Positions 10,742 to 21,719 of a stretch of 64,000 bases of DNA are shown here, piece by piece (positions within the stretch are counted from its first letter, which is position 1; each line of letters opens with the position of its first letter). The translations under genes and the position numbers were made by a program. Source of the DNA: Wenzhouxiangella sediminis (lineage in GTDB: Bacteria; Pseudomonadota; Gammaproteobacteria; Xanthomonadales; Wenzhouxiangellaceae); NCBI RefSeq assembly GCF_003410055.1, contig NZ_QUZK01000051.1:1-64000 (forward strand). The letters run 5' to 3'. The notes under the pieces are model-generated. The model was not told the DNA's origin. It saw only the letters and a program-made list of their open reading frames with translations, and did no database searches.

Positions 10742-12157
10742 GTGATCACAGACGCCCGAGAAAACCTGCCCGAGGTGCTGGAAGCCGAGGTGGCGATCGC
10801 CGGCGGCGGCCCCGCGGGCATCGTGCTGGCGCTCGAACTGGCCGAAAGAGGCCGGAAGGTCCTGCTTATCGAAGGCGGCGGCCGCAACTCACCGGAAGGC
10901 GGGATGTCTCTGTACCAGAACACGACCAGCGGTCGCTCCTATCCCCTGACCGGCTCGCGGCTGCGCTGGCTCGGCGGCACGACAAACCACTGGGGCGGCT
11001 GGGTGCGCCCCTTCGATGAACGCGATTTCAGCGACGAGCCAACAGGGGAAATGCCGGGCTGGCCGATCGGCGCCGGGGAACTTGGCGGCTGGTACCGCAA
11101 GGCGGCCGACTGGTGCGAGGTCGGCAGCGACAAGTACGATCCGGAACGCATCGGCCTGGAAGACCGCGCCCGGCTGCTCGACTTGACCGACACCGGCTTC
11201 CGCCACCGCATCTTCCGCTTCAGTCCGCCGACGCGCTTCGGCACGCGCTACCGCGAAGCGCTGGAGCAGACCGACAAGGTCGATTGCCGCGTCAACCTGA
11301 ATCTCGTGGATCTCGAGCAGTCTGACAGCCGGGTCCGCCGTGCCCGCGCGGTAACGCTAGACGGCAAGGCCTGCACGGTGCGCGCCGATCATTTCGTGAT
11401 CGCCATGGGCGGGGTGGAGAACGCCCGCTTTCTGCTCGACCAGGAAGTCGTGCCGGGCAACCAGTCCGACCTGGTGGGGCGCTGCTTCATGGACCACTTC
11501 GGCTTCACCCCCGGCCTGATGCTGGCCGCCGAAGGCCTACAGTACGAGCGCGGCCAGATTCCCGGCGAGGACCTGATGACCGTGATGGCCCCGGAACCCG
11601 GCACCGAAGGCCCCAACTCCTGCGTGCTGGTCCAGGCCACCGCACCGGATGACGTGCTGCCGCCGGCCTACTGGACCAACCCGGCCATCGGCGGGGACTC
11701 AGCCGGACACTACTCCCTGAGCATGATCAACGCGCCCACACCGCATCCCGAAAGCCGAATCACGCTGACCGAGGAACGCGACGCGCTCGGCATGCGTCGA
11801 CCCAACTTGCACTGGCACCTGCCGTCGACGGAATTCAGGCCGGTCATCGCACTTTTCGAACGCTGGATGGACGCGCTCAGCGCCAGGAATCAGGCCCGGA
11901 TCAAGTGGAACCGCAAGGATGCGCCCGGACCGGACGACTTCGTGGGCGTGGGCTACCACCACATGGGCACCACCCGAATGTCTTCCAGCCCCGATCACGG
12001 CGTGGTGAACCCGGACGGGCGCGTGTGGGATCGCGACAACCTCTACATCGCGGGAAGCTCGGTCTATCCTGCCGCCGGGTTTTCCAACCCTACCCTTACC
12101 ATCGTGGCGCTGGCTTCCCGCATGGCCGAACACCTGCACCGGCAACTGGAGGGCTGA
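10742..12157 (+). CDS. GMC-family FAD-dependent oxidoreductase
   Basis: A flavoprotein of the glucose-methanol-choline family, oxidising an alcohol or sugar hydroxyl; the substrate is unknown. VAIAGGGPAGIVLALELAE is the N-terminal dinucleotide-binding motif. SRLRWLGGTTNHWGG is the FAD-contact region, and YHHMGTTRM with LYIAGSSVYPAAGFSNPTL forms the C-terminal domain with the conserved active-site His. A GTG start at 10742 puts the FAD motif near residue 15; the frame is open further upstream but reads unconserved sequence across the promoter-like region. 471 residues. The next gene, 3 bp downstream, encodes a Tat-type lipoprotein, recalling dehydrogenases with an exported small subunit. Confidence 0.9.
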   Translation: MITDARENLPEVLEAEVAIAGGGPAGIVLALELAERGRKVLLIEGGGRNSPEGGMSLYQNTTSGRSYPLTGSRLRWLGGTTNHWGGWVRPFDERDFSDEPTGEMPGWPIGAGELGGWYRKAADWCEVGSDKYDPERIGLEDRARLLDLTDTGFRHRIFRFSPPTRFGTRYREALEQTDKVDCRVNLNLVDLEQSDSRVRRARAVTLDGKACTVRADHFVIAMGGVENARFLLDQEVVPGNQSDLVGRCFMDHFGFTPGLMLAAEGLQYERGQIPGEDLMTVMAPEPGTEGPNSCVLVQATAPDDVLPPAYWTNPAIGGDSAGHYSLSMINAPTPHPESRITLTEERDALGMRRPNLHWHLPSTEFRPVIALFERWMDALSARNQARIKWNRKDAPGPDDFVGVGYHHMGTTRMSSSPDHGVVNPDGRVWDRDNLYIAGSSVYPAAGFSNPTLTIVALASRMAEHLHRQLEG

Positions 12158-12160
12158 GCC

Positions 12161-13219
12161 ATGCGACGCAGGACACTCCTACAGACCGCCGGCCTGAGTT
12201 TCGTCGGCTTGCAGCTCGGCCTGCTGAGCGGCTGCGGACGCGATTCGGCGCCCGAGCTGGCAACGCCCCCGTCCGACCCGGGCGCCCGCGAGGCGCTCCG
12301 TGAGCTGGCCGGGAGGCTGAACGGAATCGAATTCGTGGGACCGGTTTGCGCGACCGAAATCGGAGAGGCCGAACCGCTCGAGGCGCTGCTTCAGCAACTG
12401 CGGGACACCCCCGAGACAACGCTCGAGGCCGCCCTGCTCACCCGAATCGCGAGCGACTTCGCCAACGGCGAACGCCTCGACATCGCGGGGTGGCAACTCA
12501 GCCGGACCGAGTGCCTGTTGCTGGCCGCGGGCGCTCACGAACAGGGTATGAGCGAGCCTCGACGGACCGAGCAGGGTGAACTTCAGTTCCAGCAGTTTGC
12601 CGAAATCGAACGTTGGGGGCCCGAGGAAACGATCGAGGGCCGGATCTTCAACCCGATCGGCAATGGCAGGGGCGGTTTCTGGATCCGCGTTGCCGAACCC
12701 GTTCCGGGATCCACGCGTCTGATGCTGGACGGTGTCCTGCTGGCCACGCACTTCGAACCCGGCGTGGTGACCGCCAGCCTGGAACCCGATTACATGGACG
12801 AAGTCATCGCCAAGCCGGGCATGTATCCCCTGCTCATGGTCGATACCGCACGTAACATCGCCCAAAGGGTCGGCTACCTGACCGTTCGCCCCCGGCCGCC
12901 GGCGGCCACACTCGCCGATGGCAGCCAGTCAGCGGTCTTCTGCCAGGTGGAACGTTGGGGGCCGGACCACGCCAACCAGGGCCAGGCATTCAACGAGCAA
13001 CCCGACGGCGGGGCCGCCTTCTGGGTCCGCATCGGCTGTGCCCCCAGGAACGCTCGGCTCAGGCTGAATGGCAGACCGCTACCGACAACCGTCAGCACAA
13101 GCCTGGTGACCGCGCGTGTGCCACATTACGCCGAGCTCGAGCCTGGCGACTACGTGCTCGACATTCACGACCCGGATTCCGGCGAGACCCTGCAGGTCGG
13201 CACCTTCAGGGTCAACTGA
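12161..13219 (+). CDS. Tat/lipoprotein-signal protein with duplicated beta-domain, partner of the GMC oxidoreductase
   Basis: 352 residues beginning MRRRTLLQTAGLSFVG, a twin-arginine-like signal, and reaching a lipobox LLSGC. Residues about 35-130 form an alpha-rich domain that may resemble small subunits of membrane-bound dehydrogenases. Two tandem repeats follow. They share IERWGPEE..G..FNP...GGFWIRV (residues about 148-235) and VERWGPDH..G..FNE...AAFWVRI (about 262-350), each a likely Ig-like beta-sandwich. Starting 3 bp after the GMC stop, it is almost certainly co-expressed. No family name is claimed. Confidence 0.8.
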   Translation: MRRRTLLQTAGLSFVGLQLGLLSGCGRDSAPELATPPSDPGAREALRELAGRLNGIEFVGPVCATEIGEAEPLEALLQQLRDTPETTLEAALLTRIASDFANGERLDIAGWQLSRTECLLLAAGAHEQGMSEPRRTEQGELQFQQFAEIERWGPEETIEGRIFNPIGNGRGGFWIRVAEPVPGSTRLMLDGVLLATHFEPGVVTASLEPDYMDEVIAKPGMYPLLMVDTARNIAQRVGYLTVRPRPPAATLADGSQSAVFCQVERWGPDHANQGQAFNEQPDGGAAFWVRIGCAPRNARLRLNGRPLPTTVSTSLVTARVPHYAELEPGDYVLDIHDPDSGETLQVGTFRVN

Positions 13220-13237
13220 CCTACCAGGCCAGGTCAG

Positions 13238-14860
13238 TCAGCGCGAGGCCGTGCCCTTGTGTGCGTCCACGTACTCGTCTGTCCCCGGCGCCAGCCCTTC
13301 ACCATCGGGAATCTCTTCACGCAGCGTGTGGACCTTTGCACGAACCCGGGCCAGGAGCTGGGGCAGCAGCTCGGGGCGATTGCGCTTGAGCGCATTAGTG
13401 GCAGCGTCGGCCGCCGCCCGGTTCTCCCGGATCAAGTGATAGACCACGTTGCCGTGCAGATTGCCGGCGAGCAGATTGGCGTCCACCGCCCAGAAATCGA
13501 ACTGGCTCTCGGCCGAACTGTCCGCCAGGGTCACGCCTTCCCCGATGTAACCCAGCCCTCGCAGCGACTCCATTTCCTCGGCCTGCGCCTCGGCACCGGC
13601 TTCCTGAGCCTCCGGGGCACTCCAGCCGATGTCATAGCGTTCGACGAAACGAGGCTGATTGTCGGCCGTAAACGATTCCGACAGCATGGAATAGGCGACC
13701 GAGCCGGGAATCGTATCGGCGATCGGCACATCGAGCAGGTAGGCCAGGGTCGGGAAGATCTCCATGATGGTGATCGGCTCCAGGCGCCCCGGCTGTATAT
13801 CCGGACCGTGCGCCAGGACCACGCCGTTGGGACGATGGTTGCCCGTGAGCAGATCGCTGGCTTGTGGCTGGTAGCGTCCCGTGCCCGAGCCGAAACCGTG
13901 ATCGGAAATCACGAATATGTTCGAGCGGTCGCCGTACTTCTCGAAAGCCTGCTGGATGACTTCGTCGACGTAGCGGTACGACTCCTCGAGGACATCCCCG
14001 AGCAATTCGACCTGCCGCTGATCGGGCTTTTCCTCCCAGTCGCTGGCATCGTAGTACTTCCATAGCGAGTGACTGACGATGTCGACAATCCGGTAGTAGC
14101 TGATAAACAGATCGGCGGGCTCGTCGAAGAGCCGATCGGTCATGCGCCGCACGTATTCGTCGGAACGAATCCGATTGTCGACCCGACCCTTGACCATCCT
14201 GGCGGCCCGGTAGTACGGGCTGGACTCGTCCTCGGCCTGCGCGTCCTCGTAAGGCCAGGGGAAAAAGCGCTGATACAGCTCGGACTCCTCCCGGAACACC
14301 GAGCGGCGAACCTCCTGCGATAGGGACTCCAGTGTCTCCGGCCACACCTTGTGGTCGATGTTCTGGAAAGCCCGGTCCGAGACGATTCGCCCGTCGATGG
14401 CCTCGGCCGGCCAGGACACGAAATAGCCGATCACGGTGGACTGCTTGCCATGCGCATCGAGCACATTCCACAGCGCGGGCTGCTGCCGCAGCGACACATC
14501 CACCGGTTGCTTGCCGGAGTCCCCGTTGAACGGATAGACAAAGTCGAGGATGCCGTGCTCGGAGCCGAAATGCCCGGTCGCGAAGGTCGTCCAGACGACC
14601 GGTGAAACCTGTGGCCCAGGATTGATCAGATGCCCGTAGGCGCCCTCTTCCATCAGGCGCGCGAACCCCGGCAACTCGCCCCGACCCACCATGTCCTCGA
14701 TCACCTGCCATTCGGCGCCGTCCACGCCGATGACGATCACCTCCGGCGGATCACCGGGGTCGACATCGTCGGTCGGCCGGCCGGTCTGCGGAGCGTCCGA
14801 GCAGGCAGCCAGCGCCAGAAGGGAAAAAAATCCGAGCAATCGCGACGAGAGTTGGTACAT
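13238..14860 (-). CDS. Alkaline-phosphatase-superfamily lipoprotein (second paralogue)
   Basis: A 540-residue predicted lipoprotein (LLALAAC lipobox) with the type I phosphodiesterase/AP fold. IVIGVDGAEW gives the first metal Asp, SPVVWTTFATG the likely nucleophile Ser, and FVISDHGFGSG the later metal ligands. It shares these blocks, plus SEHGILDF, with the 641-residue paralogue at 8413, but lacks its long insertion. The C terminus (about 430-540) is helical and may be a dimerisation or membrane-proximal tail. It is convergent with the GMC operon and divergent from the sulfotransferase. Substrate unknown. Confidence 0.86.
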   Translation of the reverse strand: MYQLSSRLLGFFSLLALAACSDAPQTGRPTDDVDPGDPPEVIVIGVDGAEWQVIEDMVGRGELPGFARLMEEGAYGHLINPGPQVSPVVWTTFATGHFGSEHGILDFVYPFNGDSGKQPVDVSLRQQPALWNVLDAHGKQSTVIGYFVSWPAEAIDGRIVSDRAFQNIDHKVWPETLESLSQEVRRSVFREESELYQRFFPWPYEDAQAEDESSPYYRAARMVKGRVDNRIRSDEYVRRMTDRLFDEPADLFISYYRIVDIVSHSLWKYYDASDWEEKPDQRQVELLGDVLEESYRYVDEVIQQAFEKYGDRSNIFVISDHGFGSGTGRYQPQASDLLTGNHRPNGVVLAHGPDIQPGRLEPITIMEIFPTLAYLLDVPIADTIPGSVAYSMLSESFTADNQPRFVERYDIGWSAPEAQEAGAEAQAEEMESLRGLGYIGEGVTLADSSAESQFDFWAVDANLLAGNLHGNVVYHLIRENRAAADAATNALKRNRPELLPQLLARVRAKVHTLREEIPDGEGLAPGTDEYVDAHKGTASR

Positions 14861-14958
14861 TACGCGGTGTTCCGTCTTGGCTTTGGGGTGTCGGGTATTC
14901 TAGCTCGTTTGACAAGCACGTCCGCCGCGCCCCCGCAATCGTCTCGATCTCTGACGCA

Positions 14959-16092
14959 ATGACCCAGACCGTCCGCGAACAGCGCCGTCACGTCCCCAAG
15001 TCACTGCACTGGCGTGCGCGCTTCTTCGAACGTACCGCCCCTGCCTGGCGACACCTGGCCCGGCTCGAGTCCTCGGTGCTGCGCGACGAAATCGAGAAGA
15101 TCGGCATCGAACAGCCCATCTACATCGCCGGCGTGCCGAGAGCAGGCAGCACCATCCTGACGGAGTTGCTGTCACGCCATCCGGATGTCACCAGTCACCG
15201 GTACAGCGATTTTCCCAATGTCTACACGCCGTACTGGCGCAACTGGCTCGCCCAGCGCAGCGGGCGGCAGCAGGCAGAGATGGTCGAACGAGCGCACCGC
15301 GACCGCATCATGGTCAGCAACGAGAGTCCGGAGGCCGTCGAAGAAGTCATCTGGATGCAGTTCTTCGGCCGCTTGCACGACCCGACTCGCGACCAGGTGC
15401 TCACCGAGAATACGTCCAACCCGGAGTTCGAAGGCTTCTATCGCGACCACATCCGGAAGCTCCTGCTCGCCCGGAACAGAAGCCGCTATCTGGCCAAGGG
15501 CAACTACAACACGACACGCATTCGCTACATCCGCAAGTTATTGCCGGATGCGCGATTCATCGTACCGGTTCGCAACCCCGTCAATCAGGTCGCTTCGCTG
15601 ATCAAGCAGGATCGTCTTTTCCGCCAGGCCAACGAGGAAGACCCGCGCGTGGCTCGGCAGCTGGGGATGTCGGGTCACTTCGAGTTCGGCCCGGGTCGAC
15701 GAGCCGTTTGCATTGGCGACGGCAAGGACGCTCGCAGGATCAAGGAGCACTGGGAGGCCGGCCGTTCAGTGGCTGGCTGGGCGCTTTACTGGAATTCCGT
15801 CTACAGCCACGTCCTGGAGTCCATGGCACAGGACACTCAACTGGAGCCGGCCGTTTACTTCCTGCGCTACGAAGATCTCTGCGCCGATCCGGAAGCGGTC
15901 ATCAGTAAGGTTCTTGACCATGCACGACTCGACGTCGACCGCGCCACATCTCTCATCGCCGAGTATGCAGAGCGGATCAGCGAACCGGAATACTACCAAC
16001 CCGATTTCTCCACCGCGGAGCTTGACGACCTGGCCTCGATCTGCCAACCCGCGGCACGCAAGCTTGGCTATTCGCTGCGAGGCGGTGTCTAG
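14959..16092 (+). CDS. Sulfotransferase family protein
   Basis: A 377-residue PAPS-dependent sulfotransferase. The 5'-phosphosulfate loop reads IAGVPRAGSTILTELLSRHP (residues about 55-75) and the 3'-phosphate-binding element reads FIVPVRNPVNQVASL (about 197-211). FLRYEDLCADPEAV is the usual C-terminal block of this family. No membrane anchor or signal peptide, so it should act in the cytoplasm where PAPS is made; the acceptor is unknown. It is followed by a methyltransferase and a sulfatase-fold lipoprotein on the same strand. The ugd-cysD-cysNC group in this window could supply its donor. Confidence 0.86.
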   Translation: MTQTVREQRRHVPKSLHWRARFFERTAPAWRHLARLESSVLRDEIEKIGIEQPIYIAGVPRAGSTILTELLSRHPDVTSHRYSDFPNVYTPYWRNWLAQRSGRQQAEMVERAHRDRIMVSNESPEAVEEVIWMQFFGRLHDPTRDQVLTENTSNPEFEGFYRDHIRKLLLARNRSRYLAKGNYNTTRIRYIRKLLPDARFIVPVRNPVNQVASLIKQDRLFRQANEEDPRVARQLGMSGHFEFGPGRRAVCIGDGKDARRIKEHWEAGRSVAGWALYWNSVYSHVLESMAQDTQLEPAVYFLRYEDLCADPEAVISKVLDHARLDVDRATSLIAEYAERISEPEYYQPDFSTAELDDLASICQPAARKLGYSLRGGV

Positions 16093-16155
16093 TTGGAAAT
16101 TGGACCCAACAGCCCGGCCTTCGCCCAACCAGCGACCTTCAAGGACTACTGAACC

Positions 16156-16938
16156 ATGCCCGAAGCAACAAATTCCACAGAGGCGCGATTTAAGGACTAC
16201 GCGGAACTTCTCAATCATGCGGCCCAATGGAAATCGGGCCTTGAGAAGGTCAAGTCCGCCCCGCCCGCGCCCGAGAGAACCTGGTATGCCTACGACATCC
16301 TGTCGAATCTCTGGCACATACAGAACCTGATGGATCAGCTGCCCGATGAAATACTGTCCTTGTTCGGCTCAGGGCACGTGGCAGACATAGGGGCTGCCGA
16401 CGGCGACCTGTCCTATTTTCTCGAGAGCATCGGCAACTCAGTCGACTTGATTGACTGGCCGGACACGAACTGGAACGGACTGATCGGCGCTCGTGAATTG
16501 GGGAGCAGGCTCGAATCGAAAACGGTCTCGATTCACGAAGTAGACCTCGACACGCAATTCCAGCTCCCCTCGGAGCGCTACGATCTTGTCTTCTTCCTGG
16601 GGATCCTGTACCACCTAAAGAACCCCTTCTATATTCTAGAGACGCTGGCACGGCACAGTCGATTCTGTTTCCTTAGCACTCGTATCGCACGTCGCACGGC
16701 AGACCGCCGCCTCAAGCTGGAGGAAGCCCCCCTGGCTTATTTACTGGCTCCGGAAGAATGCAACGACGATCCGACCAATTACTGGATCTTTTCTGCCCCC
16801 GGCCTGATCAGGCTGGCAGAACGAACCGGTTGGAACGTTCGAGCAACCTATCGAGTGGGCGATACGAAAAAATCAGACCCCAGTTCGGCTGATCACGATG
16901 AGCGAATGTTCCTCGCTCTGGAAAGCCGATACCGATGA
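16156..16938 (+). CDS. Class I SAM-dependent methyltransferase
   Basis: A 260-residue predicted methyltransferase. HVADIGAADGDLSYFLE (residues about 74-90) is the SAM-binding motif I, and YDLVFFLGILYHLKNPF (about 140-156) resembles the post-motif region of CmoB/DUF1698-like enzymes. It lacks the extra N-terminal domain of CmoB, so a tRNA role is not implied. It sits 63 bp after the sulfotransferase and 28 bp before the sulfatase-fold gene. AT content is a little higher than in the neighbouring housekeeping genes. A role in modifying the same surface molecule is inference. Confidence 0.78.
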   Translation: MPEATNSTEARFKDYAELLNHAAQWKSGLEKVKSAPPAPERTWYAYDILSNLWHIQNLMDQLPDEILSLFGSGHVADIGAADGDLSYFLESIGNSVDLIDWPDTNWNGLIGARELGSRLESKTVSIHEVDLDTQFQLPSERYDLVFFLGILYHLKNPFYILETLARHSRFCFLSTRIARRTADRRLKLEEAPLAYLLAPEECNDDPTNYWIFSAPGLIRLAERTGWNVRATYRVGDTKKSDPSSADHDERMFLALESRYR

Positions 16939-16966
16939 TTCTTGTGATTGTGCGGAGACCTGGCCC

Positions 16967-18364
16967 ATGAAGGCGACACGACACCCCATCCGAATTTTCT
17001 TGTTGGCCATCGTCATCGTTCTCACTGGTGCGACGGCCTGTACTAGCGGAGACGACAACCGACCAAATATCGTCCTGATTTCGATCGATACCTTACGCAC
17101 TGACCGCCTCGGCGCCTACGGTTACGGACGAGATCTCACGCCCAATCTCGATCGCCTCGCTGAGGAAGGCGTCGTTTTCGAACGTGCTGTTACTAGCGCC
17201 GGAACAACCTGGCCGGCGCACGCCTCGATGCTCACAGGCCTGTATCCGCGCTACCACGGCGTACGACGTAATGGCCTGGAGCTTGACGGGGATATTCCGC
17301 TTGTGACCGAACTACTCTTGGAATCGGGATACTCGACAGGATCGTTCGTCAGCTATAAAGGCATGCACTTTCGCGGCAAGCTCGATCGCGGTTTCGATGT
17401 CGCGAGCGACAGTGAGTTTCCGCCGGACGGCGACGACCCGATCCGCAACGGCATAGACACAACGGGAATGGCACTCAACTGGCTCGAGCAGCGATCAGAC
17501 GCCGTCGAACCGGCATTCATGTGGCTGCACCTATTCGAACCGCACAGCCCATATGACCTGACAGAACACTCCCGGACATGGATGAAGGAAACGGGCTACG
17601 ACGGATTCCTCGCTGACGGCGCCAGCGGCGAGGAGCTGCGAGGGCAACGAGACAGGATTCTCGCCTCACCCGAGCACATCGCCGCCATGAATGCACTCTA
17701 CGATGGCGAAATCGAGCTGGCCGACGAACTGGTCGGGCAAGTACTGGACAAGCTGCAATCCACCGGTCGGCTGGACAACACTATCGTGATCGTCGTCTCG
17801 GACCACGGCCAGGGACTGGGAGAAAACGGCAATATGGGTCACGGACCCACGCTACGCGAGGACGTGCTGCATGTGCCGCTGATCATTCGCGATTTCCGAC
17901 AAAGCCAGGCTGGCCGGCGCGTATCCGAAACCGTCAGCGTAATTGACCTGGCTCCCACCATCGCGAATGCAGCGCTTGGAATCGAACTGCCCGGCGTGCA
18001 GGGTCGATCGCTCATGTCTCATCTGAGTAACGAGACAGGGGAAGACGCCGAACGCGAAGTGTTTGCCGAGATCCGGCTCTGGCACGACATGGACAACACT
18101 CCAGACTGGTACGACGAGAAGTCGATCGCGGTCTATGTCGATGGGCTGAAGTTCAAGACGCAGCACGGAAAGACCGAGGTCTTCGACCCCCGGATCCGGC
18201 CATCCAGCGAGACCCGCCTGGAAGCCCCGGAGGTCAGCGAAGCGCTCATGGCTTATCTCGATTCCCTGCGACAGGAATTTCTCGCCGGCGAAGTCAAGCC
18301 CAACGAAGTCGAGCTCACCGACAAGGAAATCGAAACGCTGAAATCACTCGGCTACATCCAGTAA
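16967..18364 (+). CDS. Sulfatase-fold lipoprotein with Thr at the nucleophile position
   Basis: A 465-residue protein of the sulfatase branch of the AP superfamily. The start at 16967 gives the lipoprotein signal KATRHPIRIFLLAIVIVLTG ending in Ala-Thr-Ala-Cys. NIVLISIDTLRTDRLGAYGY gives the first metal site and VVSDHGQGLGENGNMGHG the later one. The sulfatase signature (C/S-x-P-x-R) reads TWPAH: Thr replaces the Cys/Ser needed for formylglycine, and His replaces Arg. Classical sulfatase chemistry is therefore unlikely; phosphatase, phosphodiesterase or transferase activity is more plausible, as in other AP-superfamily enzymes with a Thr nucleophile. It closes the sulfotransferase-methyltransferase group. 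Confidence 0.86.
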   Translation: MKATRHPIRIFLLAIVIVLTGATACTSGDDNRPNIVLISIDTLRTDRLGAYGYGRDLTPNLDRLAEEGVVFERAVTSAGTTWPAHASMLTGLYPRYHGVRRNGLELDGDIPLVTELLLESGYSTGSFVSYKGMHFRGKLDRGFDVASDSEFPPDGDDPIRNGIDTTGMALNWLEQRSDAVEPAFMWLHLFEPHSPYDLTEHSRTWMKETGYDGFLADGASGEELRGQRDRILASPEHIAAMNALYDGEIELADELVGQVLDKLQSTGRLDNTIVIVVSDHGQGLGENGNMGHGPTLREDVLHVPLIIRDFRQSQAGRRVSETVSVIDLAPTIANAALGIELPGVQGRSLMSHLSNETGEDAEREVFAEIRLWHDMDNTPDWYDEKSIAVYVDGLKFKTQHGKTEVFDPRIRPSSETRLEAPEVSEALMAYLDSLRQEFLAGEVKPNEVELTDKEIETLKSLGYIQ

Positions 18365-18379
18365 ACCGACGGCCCCGGC

Positions 18380-19948
18380 CTACTCCCACTCGATGGTGGC
18401 CGGCGGCTTGCCCGAGATGTCGTAGACCACGCGGGAAACGCCGTCGCATTCGTTGATGATGCGGCGCGAGACGTGGTCGAGGAAGTCATGGTCCAGGTAG
18501 GCCCAGCGCGCGGTCATGAAGTCGATGGTTTCCACCGCGCGTAGCGCGATGACGTACTCATAACGACGCGCATCGCCGACGACGCCGACCGACTTGACCG
18601 GCAGGAACACGGCGAAGGCCTGGCTGACCTTGTCATACAGGCCGGCCGAGCGCAGCTCGGAGATGAAGATATGGTCGGCCTTCTGCAGGGGTTCGACGTA
18701 CTCGGGCTTGACCTCGCCCAGGATGCGCACGCCCAGGCCCGGCCCCGGGAAAGGGTGGCGCATGACCAGGGACTTGGGCAGGCCCAGCTCGATGCCGATC
18801 TTGCGGACTTCGTCCTTGAACAACTCGCGCAGCGGCTCGACCAGCTTGAGGTTCATGTCCTCGGGCAGGCCGCCGACGTTGTGGTGAGACTTGATGACCT
18901 TGGCCTTGCCGGTCTTCGCGCCCGCCGATTCGATCACGTCGGGATAGATCGTGCCCTGCGCCAGCCAGCCGGCTTCCTGGTGTCCCTTGGCGGCGGCATC
19001 GAAGACCTTGATGAATTCCCGGCCGATGATCTTGCGCTTTTCTTCGGGATCGGACACGCCGGCCAGCGCATTCATGAACTGGTCGCGGGCGTCGACGCGC
19101 TCGACGCGCACGCCCAGGTGCTCGGCGAAGATCGCCATGACCTCGTCGCCTTCCTGGTATCGCAGCAGACCGGTGTCGACGAAGATGCACAGCAGCTGGT
19201 CACCGATGGCCTGATGCAGCAGCGCAGCCACGACCGAAGAGTCGACTCCGCCCGACAGACCGAGCAGCACGGTGTCCTTGCCGACCTGCTCTCGCACCCG
19301 CGCGATCTGGTCGTCGATGATCGCCTCGGTGGTCCAGGTGGCATCGCAGCCGCTGATGTCGAGCACGAAGCGCTCGAGTATGCGCCGCCCCTGGCTGGTG
19401 TGCGTGACCTCGGGGTGGAACTGCAGGCCGTAGAGCCGCTGGTCCTCGTTGGCCATGCCCGCGATCGGTGCGGATGTCGTCGTGCAAGTCGTCACGAAGC
19501 CTTCGGGCAGGCCGGTGACCTTGTCGCCGTGGCTCATCCAGACTTCGAGCAGGCCCTGCCCGTCCTCGACGCGGTCCTCGATCCCCTCGAAAAGGCGGCC
19601 CGGCTCGGCCAGCGCGACTTCGGCGTAGCCGAACTCCTTCTCGTCGGAAGGACTGACCGCACCGCCGAAATGCGCCGCCATCGCCTGCATGCCGTAGCAG
19701 ATGCCAAGCACAGGCACGCCCAGGTCGAACACGAGGGGCGGAATTCGCGGGCTCTCTTCCAGCGCCACCGATTCCGGTCCACCGGAACAGATGATGCCGC
19801 TGGCGGCGAAATCACGGATGGCCTCGTCGCCGACGTCGAAAGGCATGATCTCGGAGTACACCCCGATCTCGCGCACCCGCCGGGCGATCAGCTGGGTGTA
19901 CTGCGATCCGAAGTCGAGAATCAGGATCCGATGACGATGAATATCCAT
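18380..19948 (-). CDS. guaA: GMP synthase (glutamine-hydrolysing)
   Basis: Converts XMP to GMP with ATP and glutamine. The class I amidotransferase domain (residues 1 to about 200) has the nucleophile Cys in GICYGMQAM and the His/Glu of LQFHPEVTH. The ATP-PPase domain carries the P-loop LSGGVDSSV. The C-terminal dimerisation domain ends in KPPATIEWE. The 522-residue length matches the family. It lies downstream of guaB on the same strand, the usual gua order, separated by about 120 bp holding a short tandem repeat. Confidence 0.97.
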   Translation of the reverse strand: MDIHRHRILILDFGSQYTQLIARRVREIGVYSEIMPFDVGDEAIRDFAASGIICSGGPESVALEESPRIPPLVFDLGVPVLGICYGMQAMAAHFGGAVSPSDEKEFGYAEVALAEPGRLFEGIEDRVEDGQGLLEVWMSHGDKVTGLPEGFVTTCTTTSAPIAGMANEDQRLYGLQFHPEVTHTSQGRRILERFVLDISGCDATWTTEAIIDDQIARVREQVGKDTVLLGLSGGVDSSVVAALLHQAIGDQLLCIFVDTGLLRYQEGDEVMAIFAEHLGVRVERVDARDQFMNALAGVSDPEEKRKIIGREFIKVFDAAAKGHQEAGWLAQGTIYPDVIESAGAKTGKAKVIKSHHNVGGLPEDMNLKLVEPLRELFKDEVRKIGIELGLPKSLVMRHPFPGPGLGVRILGEVKPEYVEPLQKADHIFISELRSAGLYDKVSQAFAVFLPVKSVGVVGDARRYEYVIALRAVETIDFMTARWAYLDHDFLDHVSRRIINECDGVSRVVYDISGKPPATIEWE

Positions 19949-19964
19949 ATGACTATGCGCTTTT

Positions 19965-19992
19965 CCTGAACCCTGAAACCTGAACCCTGAAA
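19965..19992. repeat. 14-bp perfect tandem duplication (CCTGAACCCTGAAA x2)
   Basis: Two identical 14-bp units, each itself made of two CCTGAA-type half-units, lie between the guaB stop and the guaA start. Confidence 0.8.
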
Positions 19993-20067
19993 CCTTCCAC
20001 GACGAGGCACGGTTTCAGCTCGTTGGCACGAACAGCCGCCCCGCTCCGACCCGCGGCAGAGGGCCGG

Positions 20068-21558
<1,491 letters not shown>

Positions 21559-21719
21559 TTACCGCGTTAGGCTTACGGTAGGCAATTCGCGGATCAAATT
21601 CGAAACTCGAAGCAGCAAATCCGGAACAGAAAACCCATGGGTTTCGAGCCGTTTGGGTTTTCGAATCTTGAATTTGCTTCGGATTTCGGGTTTCGGATTC
21701 CGAATTTCCGTCGGTCAGG

